Shown here: piece after piece, positions 1 through 5,576 of the stretch
How the letters are laid out: each line of letters starts with the position of its first letter
Numbering within the stretch: the first letter of the stretch is position 1
Source: an uncultured Clostridia bacterium
Lineage (GTDB): Bacteria; Bacillota; Clostridia; Christensenellales; Borkfalkiaceae
Direction of reading: 5' to 3'
NCBI GenBank assembly: GCA_944338265.1
Contig: CALVLO010000080.1
Location: forward strand, 1-6,906
Length of the DNA: 6,906 nucleotides
Notes under the pieces: model-generated
Told to the model about the DNA's origin: nothing
What the model saw: the letters and a program-made list of their open reading frames with translations, nothing else
Database searches by the model: none
Translations under genes and position numbers: made by a program

Positions 1-230
1 AGTTCAGCGACGCGCTCGAGGGGCTGCTCATCCGCGCGCACGCCTTCTTTTGCGGCATCCCCGTGCTGCTGTGCGGCTACGGCTATGCCGCCGCGGCGGA
101 TGCGGGCGGGAAGCTCAGGTTTGCTTCCCCCGCGAGCCCGTGCTGCTTTGAGTTGGAGCGCGAGCAGGAGTACCACCTCGTCGAGACGCGCCAACGCGGC
201 TTTCTGCGCGCGCGGCGGCGTGAATTTTAG
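1..230 (+). CDS. 3' end of an unrecognised protein gene (partial)
   Basis: An open frame enters from the left edge (first full codon at position 3) and ends at TAG 228-230, giving the last 75 residues of a protein. The visible part has a hydrophobic stretch rich in Ala, Gly, Leu and Cys (around LLIRAHAFFCGIPVLLCGYG), then a charged, Arg-rich tail ending RARRREF. I do not recognise a family. The codon use is GC-rich like that of the other genes, and no alternative frame looks better, so I take it as real. Only 3 bases separate its stop from the -35 box of the next gene, and I see no terminator between them, so read-through into the CBS gene is possible. Confidence 0.5.
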   Translation, partial: FSDALEGLLIRAHAFFCGIPVLLCGYGYAAAADAGGKLRFASPASPCCFELEREQEYHLVETRQRGFLRARRREF

Positions 231-233
231 GGA

Positions 234-262
234 TTGCGCATCGCGGAAAAATGTGCTATAAT
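234..262 (+). promoter_or_regulatory. Extended -10 promoter of the CBS-domain gene
   Basis: TTGCGC at 234-239 (-35, 3 of 6 consensus bases) is followed by a 17-bp spacer and a perfect TATAAT at 257-262. TGC immediately before it makes an extended -10 element. With TATAAT at -12 to -7, +1 falls on A269, the first base of the ATG I chose, so the mRNA would be leaderless. Confidence 0.65.
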
Positions 263-268
263 AGTCTT

Positions 269-973
269 ATGAGTAATGCAGTTGAATTTATCTCCGCCTA
301 CAACACCATCGATTCCCGCATGCGCGCCATTTACCGCGGCAAGGGGAATTTGCAGTTTTCCGATCTCGTTCGCCGCTGTGCCGAGTTCAACAAGACGGTG
401 CGCCGCTATGAGGACGATCTGTTGCTGTGCGCGCGGCTGCGGAACGTCATCGTGCACGAGAGCAAGAAAAACCGCATCATTGCCGAACCGTGCGACGATC
501 TTACGCAGCTCATCTGCCATGTGGCGGAGCTTTTGAGTTCGCCGCCCAAGCTTTCCGCGCTGCGGGATAAGAACGTGACGGGCATCGATGCGGACGCGAC
601 GCTCGCGGATGCGCTCATCCGCATTGCGCAGACCAACTATTCCAACCTGCCCGTCTACCGCAAGGGGCGCATGCTCGGCGTTCTCAATAACCGCCGCGTC
701 GTGCGCGTGGTGGGGCAGGCGCTCGAACGGGGGGAGGAGATGGATGCCTTCCTGCGCACGCCCTGCCTCGACGTGCTGCGCGAGGAGGATCTGTATCGCT
801 TCTATAAAGTGCTCGGGCGGGACAATACGGTGCAGGAGGCGATCGATGCCTTTGAAGAAAACAGAAAGCTGCTCGCCGTGCTCGTCACCGAGACGGGCTA
901 TGTGGGGGATAAGATCGTCAATATTCTGACGAGCGTCGATCTGCCGCAGCTCATCAGAATGCTGGAAGAATAA
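269..973 (+). CDS. CBS-pair protein with HEPN-like N-terminal helical domain
   Basis: The protein has 234 residues. Residues 1-95 are predicted helical and contain LRNVIVHE; R58-N59-x3-H63 fits the R-x(4-6)-H motif with a polar residue after Arg that is seen in HEPN nuclease domains. Residues about 96-150 and 160-232 form two CBS motifs. The second ends with ILTSVDL (T221, D224), the usual T-x-x-D ribose-contact motif for adenine nucleotides, while the first (GVLNNRRVV) lacks that Asp. I know this arrangement from Bacillota proteins annotated only as CBS-domain proteins, so the ligand and role are unknown. I infer a nucleotide-sensing cytoplasmic protein, possibly acting on RNA. I chose ATG 269 over the in-frame ATG at 251 because 251 lies inside the promoter, upstream of the predicted transcript start. 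Neither start has a Shine-Dalgarno sequence. The gene ends 12 bases before a terminator stem and is unlikely to belong to the rhamnose pathway. Confidence 0.85.
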   Translation: MSNAVEFISAYNTIDSRMRAIYRGKGNLQFSDLVRRCAEFNKTVRRYEDDLLLCARLRNVIVHESKKNRIIAEPCDDLTQLICHVAELLSSPPKLSALRDKNVTGIDADATLADALIRIAQTNYSNLPVYRKGRMLGVLNNRRVVRVVGQALERGEEMDAFLRTPCLDVLREEDLYRFYKVLGRDNTVQEAIDAFEENRKLLAVLVTETGYVGDKIVNILTSVDLPQLIRMLEE

Positions 974-985
974 ACTTGTGCAAGC

Positions 986-1014
986 AAAAAACGGGCGTTT
1001 GCCCGTTTTTTTTT
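986..1014. terminator. Bidirectional intrinsic terminator between convergent genes
   Basis: ACGGGC (991-996), loop GTTT and GCCCGT (1001-1006) form a perfect 6-bp GC-rich stem. It is flanked by six A on the left and nine T on the right, so A-T pairs can extend the stem to about 11 bp. The T tract serves the CBS gene on the + strand. The A tract serves the AraC gene on the - strand, whose stop codon is at 1016-1018. Confidence 0.9.
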
Positions 1015-1015
1015 G

Positions 1016-1966
1016 CTATGAAAGGAGCTGCTTGCGGTATTTGTGCGGCGTCATGCCGTGTGCCTGCGCAAAGATGCGGTAAAAGTAGCTCTGATTTTCG
1101 TACCCGACGGCGTGGACGACCTCCTCGACGCCGAGCTGCGTCGTTTGCAGCAAGGTCTCCGCGGCGTGCAGGCGCGTCTCCTGTAAGAGCATCTGAAAGG
1201 TCTCTTTGAACACGCTGCGGATGCGCCGCGAGAGGTATGCCTGCGCGTAGCCGAGGCGGGCGGCGAGATCGGCAAGGGTGGCGGTCGGGTAGTACCGCCC
1301 GAGGTAATCGAGCACGGCGCGGCGCAGCTTGGCATCGGGTGAGGAGAGGCGCAGGGCGTTTGCGAGCGTATCGCGGTAGTGGGCGAGATAGGAAAAGAGG
1401 AGGGAGACGATCCCCGCATACACCGCCTCGGAGCGGTTGACGACGGCATAGATGAGGTTATCCATCAGATTGCGGATGGGGAAGCAGTCTCGGGTATGAA
1501 AGAAGAGGTATTCCGCCTCGCCTGCGGCATCGAAGTTATTGGCGAGAAAGCCGCTCATAACGGGGTTGTTCTCCACCTGTGGCAGGATCGCCTGCAAAAA
1601 GGGATTGGAGACGATGAAGTTGATGCCGATATCCTCCCGTTCTGCCCGCCGGATACTGTGGCGCGCATGACGGTTGAGGAAGAGGATATCGCCCTTTTCG
1701 AGGGAGAGGGTCTCCTTTCCGATGACGTGCGAAATGTGCCCTGCATACACATACATAAATTCCATATAGTCGTGCCCGTGTTCGGGGAAGTCGATAAAGC
1801 GGGTGTGCAGCCGCAGATCGAGCTCCTTGCCCTCGAGGAGCTTGGCGCTGTTGACGATGAAGGCTTCCGAGAGGGAATAGTCCGCCTGTTGTACGGCTTG
1901 CCCGCGCAGGATATTGCGCTCTTCCGCCGTGAGACGGGTGAGCGATGCGATGATGCGTTCGTCCAT
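1016..1966 (-). CDS. AraC-family transcriptional regulator with N-terminal cupin, probable rhamnose regulator
   Basis: The protein has 316 residues. Residues about 45-115 form the cupin-like sensor domain, including HTRFIDFPEHGHDYMEFMYV with H63 and H65, and KGDILFLN. Residues about 212-314 form the AraC DNA-binding domain with two helix-turn-helix units: LADLAARLGYAQAYLSRRI near 231-249 and the signature GYENQSYFYRIFAQAHGMTPHKYR-type segment at 288-311. The family binds DNA as a dimer and usually activates genes in response to a sugar. Divergent placement next to rhaB makes L-rhamnose or a pathway intermediate the likely signal; this is inference. The start at ATG 1964-1966 is chosen because MDERIIASLTRLTAEERNIL matches the usual N-terminus of this clostridial subfamily. 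The longer frame reaching 2071 would run through both promoters. No Shine-Dalgarno sequence precedes the ATG, and the promoter predicts a leaderless mRNA. Confidence 0.92.
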   Translation of the reverse strand: MDERIIASLTRLTAEERNILRGQAVQQADYSLSEAFIVNSAKLLEGKELDLRLHTRFIDFPEHGHDYMEFMYVYAGHISHVIGKETLSLEKGDILFLNRHARHSIRRAEREDIGINFIVSNPFLQAILPQVENNPVMSGFLANNFDAAGEAEYLFFHTRDCFPIRNLMDNLIYAVVNRSEAVYAGIVSLLFSYLAHYRDTLANALRLSSPDAKLRRAVLDYLGRYYPTATLADLAARLGYAQAYLSRRIRSVFKETFQMLLQETRLHAAETLLQTTQLGVEEVVHAVGYENQSYFYRIFAQAHGMTPHKYRKQLLS

Positions 1967-1972
1967 ACAAAA

Positions 1973-2001
1973 AGGATAGCATATTTGCGGAAAAAAGTCA
2001 A
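1973..2001 (-). promoter_or_regulatory. Promoter of the AraC-family regulator
   Basis: On the - strand, TTGACT (2001-1996) is followed by a 17-bp spacer and TATCCT (1978-1973), preceded by TGC as an extended -10. By standard spacing, +1 falls on base 1966, the A of the regulator's ATG. Confidence 0.65.
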
Positions 2002-2032
2002 CAAAAGATAGGAATTTGGAAAAATCACGACC
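2002..2032. promoter_or_regulatory. Candidate operator region between divergent promoters
   Basis: This AT-rich stretch lies between the -35 boxes of the regulator and rhaB promoters, where an AraC-type dimer could touch both. GGAAAAA occurs at 2018-2024 and again at 1989-1995, 29 bp apart, each followed by a TCA-containing sequence (AGTCA and TCA). This is a weak imperfect direct repeat, so position is the main evidence. Confidence 0.3.
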
Positions 2033-2061
2033 TTGTTTTATTTTTCTGCGCGGCATATAAT
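2033..2061 (+). promoter_or_regulatory. Promoter of the rhaB-rhaA-rhaD operon
   Basis: TTGTTT (2033-2038) and a perfect TATAAT (2056-2061) are separated by 17 bp, placing +1 near 2068. The leader is about 18 nt and includes a strong Shine-Dalgarno sequence, AGGGAGGAAAGG at 2071-2082. The poor -35 box fits a promoter that needs an activator. Confidence 0.7.
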
Positions 2062-2085
2062 CGAGGAGCAAGGGAGGAAAGGCGT

Positions 2086-3375
2086 ATGAAATATTATTTG
2101 GCGGTCGATATCGGCGCCTCGAGCGGGCGGCACATCGTCGGATGGCAGGAGGGCGGCGCGCTGCACACCGAGGAGGTGTACCGCTTCCCCAACGGCGTAA
2201 AGGAGGAGGCGGGGCATCTCGTATGGGACATTGCCGCCCTCGTTGCGCATGTGAAGGCGGGGATCAAAGCCGCCTTTGCAAAATATCCCGTTTCGCGTAT
2301 TGCCATCGATACATGGGCGGTCGATTACGTCCTCATGCGGGGAGAGAAGGAGGTGCTTCCCTGCTATGCCTACCGCGACGGCAGAACGGCGGACGCGGTG
2401 AAGGCGGTGCATCAAAAGGTGCCATTTTCCGAGTTGTATGAAAGAACGGGCATCCAATTCCAGCCATTTAATACCATCTATCAGCTCAGCGACGACCTCG
2501 CCCGCGGCAGGCTGTCCGACGTGACCGACTTTTTGATGATCCCCGAGTATCTCACCTATAAGCTCACGGGTGCCAAAGTGCACGAGTACACCAACGCGAC
2601 GACGACGGGGCTTGTGAATGCCGGGACGGGCGAATACGACGGCGCGCTGATCTCCGCGCTCGGCTTGCCCGCCCGCCTCTTTTCGCGGCTCACGCAGCCG
2701 GGGAGCAGGGCAGGCAGTCTGCTTGCGGAAGTCGCGGCGGAAGTGGGCGGCGATGCCGGAGTCCGTCTCTGCCCCGCGCACGAGACCGCGAGCGCGGTAG
2801 GGGGCATCCCGACCGCAGAGGGGGCGTTCCTCTCGAGCGGGACTTGGTCGCTGCTCGGCGCAAAGGTATCCAAGGCGATCTGCTCGGAGGCAGCCCGCAG
2901 CCAAAACTTTACCAACGAGGGCGGCGTGGGGTATTTCCGCTTTCTCAAAAACATCATGGGTATGTGGGTCATCAACCGCCTGAAGGCGGAGCTTGCGCCC
3001 GAGAGCACCTTCGACGAAGTGATGAACGCCGCCAAGGCGAGTTCCTTTGATGAGACCGTTGACGTCAACGACGCGATTTTTCTCGCGCCTGCCTCCATGC
3101 GGGCGGCGTTCGATGCGACCCTCAAAACAAAACCTTCTGCGGCGGGCGACTATTTCCGCTGCGCGCACAGGAGCCTTGCGCTCGGCTACAAGAGGGCGCT
3201 CGAAGCGCTCGCGCGCTGCACAAACAAGTCCTTCGATACCCTCTATATCGTGGGCGGCGGCGCAAAAAACAAGTGGCTCAACGAACTGACGGAAGCGGCG
3301 TGCGGCGTGCGTGTTGTGGCGCTGCCCATCGAGGCTACGGCGCTCGGCAACCTCAAAGTGCAGATGCAGTCTTAA
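2086..3375 (+). CDS. rhaB: Rhamnulokinase RhaB (short C-terminus)
   Basis: This FGGY-family sugar kinase phosphorylates L-rhamnulose to L-rhamnulose 1-phosphate with ATP in the cytoplasm. Visible family features are the N-terminal phosphate-binding segment DIGASSGR (residues 8-15), IDTWAVDYVL (74-83), YRDGRT (96-101), LSSGTWSLLG (249-258), NFTNEGG...FLKNIMGMW (274-294) and the ATP-binding loop IVGGGAKN (388-395), then EATALGN (416-422). Two things are odd. The HDTAS motif holding the catalytic Asp of E. coli RhaB (Asp237) reads HETAS here, with Glu233. The protein also ends at residue 429, just after GNLKVQMQ, whereas relatives of about 480-490 residues continue with another helix and tail. 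No frame after the stop restores a clear tail. It is the first gene of the operon; the start is supported by GGGAGG 8 bases upstream. Confidence 0.93.
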   Translation: MKYYLAVDIGASSGRHIVGWQEGGALHTEEVYRFPNGVKEEAGHLVWDIAALVAHVKAGIKAAFAKYPVSRIAIDTWAVDYVLMRGEKEVLPCYAYRDGRTADAVKAVHQKVPFSELYERTGIQFQPFNTIYQLSDDLARGRLSDVTDFLMIPEYLTYKLTGAKVHEYTNATTTGLVNAGTGEYDGALISALGLPARLFSRLTQPGSRAGSLLAEVAAEVGGDAGVRLCPAHETASAVGGIPTAEGAFLSSGTWSLLGAKVSKAICSEAARSQNFTNEGGVGYFRFLKNIMGMWVINRLKAELAPESTFDEVMNAAKASSFDETVDVNDAIFLAPASMRAAFDATLKTKPSAAGDYFRCAHRSLALGYKRALEALARCTNKSFDTLYIVGGGAKNKWLNELTEAACGVRVVALPIEATALGNLKVQMQS

Positions 3376-3384
3376 CGGCAAAGC

Positions 3385-3413
3385 GAGGCTGCGCCGCGCT
3401 GCGGTGCGGACTC
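3385..3413 (+). other. Intercistronic hairpin between rhaB and rhaA
   Basis: GAG-G-CTG-CGCCGC pairs with GCGGTG-CGG-A-CTC across a GCT triloop, giving about 12 pairs (two of them G-U) with one G-A mismatch. No T tract follows, so it is not a typical intrinsic terminator. It lies 9 bases after the rhaB stop and 18 before the rhaA Shine-Dalgarno sequence. It could stabilise or punctuate the mRNA. Confidence 0.5.
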
Positions 3414-3445
3414 TGTTAAAAAATATTTTATAAGGGAGACAGACA

Positions 3446-4687
3446 ATGAGCTATCAGGAAGCAAAAAAGACGTATGCGCAGTTCGGCGTAAATACGGACG
3501 CCGCGCTGCAAGCGCTCAAAGCGGTGCCCATCTCCGTGCACTGCTGGCAGGGGGACGACGTCCTCGGCTTTGAGGGCGCCCAAACGCTTACGGGCGGCAT
3601 TCAGACGACGGGCAACTATCCCGGGCGCGCACGCACGCCCGAAGAACTGCTTGCGGATTATGCCTTCGCGCTCTCGCTGATGCCTGGCAAAAAGCGCATC
3701 AACGTGCATGCAAGCTATGCGTTTTTGGGCGCGGAGAGGGGCAAGATCGACCGCGATCAATACCGCCCCGAACACTTCGCGCCTTGGGTGAAGTTTGCAA
3801 AGGAGCACGGGGTGGAGGGAATCGACTTCAACCCGACCTTCTTTGCCCATCCCAAGATGAAGGACGGCTTGACGCTCTCCTCGCCCGACGAAGCGATCCG
3901 CGCCTTTTGGGTGGAGCACGGCAGGCGCTGTATGGAGATCGCCGCCTACCTCGGCAGGGAGATGGGGAGCCCCTGCCTTGTCAATCTCTGGATCCCGGAT
4001 GGCTATAAGGATGTTCCCGCCGACCGACTCTCGCCCCGTCTCCGCTATGCGAAGTCGCTCGACGAGATCTTGAAGGGCTACGACAAGAAGTGGGTCATCC
4101 CCGCGCTCGAGAGCAAGGTGTTCGGCATCGGCGTCGAGAGCTATACGGTGGGCTCCAACGAGTTCTGCCAAAATTATGCGGCGACGCGCGGCATCTGCTC
4201 GCTGCTCGATAACGGGCACTATCATCCCACGGAGGTCGTCTCCGATAAGATTCCTGCCATGCTCTGCTTTCACGATCGGGTGGCGCTGCACGTCTCCCGC
4301 CCCGTCCGCTGGGATTCCGATCACGTCGTTATCTTTGAGGACGAGCTCAAGGAGATCTGCAAGGAGATCGTGCGCAGCGACGCGCTGCAACGGGTGATGA
4401 TCGCGCTCGATTACTTTGATGCCTCCATCAACCGCGTCTTTGCATGGGTGACGGGGCAGCGCTCCGTCGAGAAGGCGCTTCTCTATGCGCTGCTTCTTCC
4501 AAACGAGGAGATGAAGGCTGCGCAGGAGAAGGGGGAGTTCACGCGGCTCATGTATTTGCAGGAGCGCGTGAAGATGCTTCCCTTCGGCGACGTGTGGGAG
4601 GAGTATCTGAAGCAATGCAAGCTCGACGAAAATTATTTTGACGCCATTGCGGCATACGAAAGCAAGATCTTAAAGGAGAGAAGATGA
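3446..4687 (+). CDS. rhaA: L-rhamnose isomerase RhaA
   Basis: The enzyme converts L-rhamnose to L-rhamnulose, the first pathway step, using divalent metal ions in a TIM barrel. Its 413 residues match the usual length (E. coli 419). Typical segments are SVHCWQGDDVLGFE (30-43), GGIQTTGNYPGRARTPEELL (50-69), INVHASYAF (85-93) and GIDFNPTFFAHP (125-136). The metal ligands of the E. coli enzyme (E234, D267, H294, D302, D304, D334) correspond to E222, D255, H282, D290, D292 and D322 with a constant offset of 12, so the active site looks complete. The start is fixed by AAGGGAG at 3432-3438, 7 bases before the ATG. Its last 4 bases overlap the start of rhaD (ATGA), which suggests translational coupling. 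Confidence 0.97.
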   Translation: MSYQEAKKTYAQFGVNTDAALQALKAVPISVHCWQGDDVLGFEGAQTLTGGIQTTGNYPGRARTPEELLADYAFALSLMPGKKRINVHASYAFLGAERGKIDRDQYRPEHFAPWVKFAKEHGVEGIDFNPTFFAHPKMKDGLTLSSPDEAIRAFWVEHGRRCMEIAAYLGREMGSPCLVNLWIPDGYKDVPADRLSPRLRYAKSLDEILKGYDKKWVIPALESKVFGIGVESYTVGSNEFCQNYAATRGICSLLDNGHYHPTEVVSDKIPAMLCFHDRVALHVSRPVRWDSDHVVIFEDELKEICKEIVRSDALQRVMIALDYFDASINRVFAWVTGQRSVEKALLYALLLPNEEMKAAQEKGEFTRLMYLQERVKMLPFGDVWEEYLKQCKLDENYFDAIAAYESKILKERR

Positions 4688-5517
4688 AAGATATTTTGAC
4701 CGCGCCCTTTGTGCGCGAAATGTGTGAAACGACCGCCAACATGTACCGCCTCGGCTGGGATGAGCGCAACGGCGGCAATATCAGCTATCTTTTGGACGAG
4801 AAGGAGGTAAAGGAGTACCTCGACCTCAAAAAGGTGCTCCGCACCATCCCGCTGATGGGCGTAAATGCGGTGGATTTTGATGCTGCTCCCTTAGAGGGCA
4901 AGCTCTTCATCGTGACGGGTACGGGCAAGTACTTTAAGAATGTGGAGAAGGATCCCGCCTCCAATCTCGGCGTTGTGCGCATCGGCAAGGGCGGTAAGGA
5001 GGTGGAGCTGCTGTGGGGCTTTGCGGATGGCGGACGCCCGACTTCGGAGTTCCCCGCGCATATGATGAGCCACATCGCGCGCCTCAAAGTCGATCCCGAA
5101 AACCGCGTGGTCATGCACTCCCATCCCACCAACACGCTTGCTATGAACTATGTGCACGAGCTCGACGAGAAAAAATTCACGCACACGCTCTGGGAAATGT
5201 GCACCGAGTGCATCGTCGTCTTCCCCGAGGGGGTAGGGGTGCTGCCTTGGATGCTGTGCGGGACGGCGGAGATCGGCGTCGCTACGGCAAAGAAGATGGA
5301 AAACTTCCGCCTCGTCGTCTGGGCGATGCACGGCATTTACGGCGCGGGCAAAAATTTGGACGAGACGTTCGGGCTCATCGAGACGGTGGAAAAAGCCGCG
5401 CAGATCTACATGCTCACGGCGCACCTTCCCCGCAAGAATACCATCAAGGATGCGGACATGCTCAAGCTCATCGAGCTCTTCGGAATTGATTGCAGAAAGG
5501 ATTTTCTCGATCTCTGA
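4684..5517 (+). CDS. rhaD: L-rhamnulose-1-phosphate aldolase RhaD
   Basis: This class II, zinc-dependent aldolase cleaves L-rhamnulose 1-phosphate into dihydroxyacetone phosphate and L-lactaldehyde. Its 277 residues match the family (E. coli 274). RNGGNIS (28-34) and TGTGKYF (78-84) are the phosphate-side segments. E122 in the RPTSEFPAH motif corresponds to the catalytic Glu117 of the E. coli enzyme. H145 and H147 in MHSHPTN and H216 in AMHGIYG correspond to zinc ligands His141, His143 and His212. All key residues are present. AAAGGAG at 4672-4678 lies inside the end of rhaA, 5 bases before the ATG, and the ATG overlaps the rhaA stop, so the two are probably translated in near-equal amounts. 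Confidence 0.97.
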   Translation: MKDILTAPFVREMCETTANMYRLGWDERNGGNISYLLDEKEVKEYLDLKKVLRTIPLMGVNAVDFDAAPLEGKLFIVTGTGKYFKNVEKDPASNLGVVRIGKGGKEVELLWGFADGGRPTSEFPAHMMSHIARLKVDPENRVVMHSHPTNTLAMNYVHELDEKKFTHTLWEMCTECIVVFPEGVGVLPWMLCGTAEIGVATAKKMENFRLVVWAMHGIYGAGKNLDETFGLIETVEKAAQIYMLTAHLPRKNTIKDADMLKLIELFGIDCRKDFLDL

Positions 5518-5520
5518 GGG

Positions 5521-5549
5521 TTGCTTTTTCGGCGCAATTCATGTAAAAT
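5521..5549 (+). promoter_or_regulatory. Possible internal promoter for fucO
   Basis: TTGCTT (5521-5526) and TAAAAT (5544-5549) are 17 bp apart in the 59-bp gap after rhaD. The predicted start is near 5556, leaving a 21-nt leader with AAGGAG at 5563-5568. I see no terminator in the gap, so fucO may be read both from the rha promoter and from this one. Confidence 0.5.
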
Positions 5550-5576
5550 AGAAAAAAATGATAAGGAGATACTACA

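Noticed and set aside
251..268. Upstream ATG at 251 as the start of the CBS-domain protein
   Set aside because: This ATG overlaps the extended -10 element and would lie before the predicted transcript start. The added residues MCYNSL are not supported by a ribosome site.
1379..2011. 210-residue + strand frame inside the AraC gene
   Set aside because: The AraC protein on the - strand has unmistakable HTH and cupin motifs, and this frame crosses the regulator's start and promoter without its own ribosome site.
1967..2071. Longer N-terminus of the AraC regulator, starting at 2071
   Set aside because: The extra 35 residues would be encoded by both divergent promoters, and family members begin near MDERIIASL.
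1967..2085. CcpA-type cre site in the rhaB promoter region
   Set aside because: I found no sequence close to the TGWNANCGNTNWCA pattern when reading the gap by eye.
2038..3381. 447-residue open frame on the - strand, antisense to rhaB
   Set aside because: It is a codon-phase shadow of a GC-rich gene: rhaB has clear family motifs, while this translation is rich in Arg and His with no recognisable domain and no ribosome site.
3428..4615. 395-residue open frame on the - strand, antisense to rhaA
   Set aside because: It mirrors the rhaA reading frame almost entirely and shows no motif. RhaA has all its metal ligands, so the antisense frame is a by-product of codon bias.
5518..5560. Terminator between rhaD and fucO
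   Set aside because: There are short T and A runs but no GC-rich stem, so I do not call a terminator.
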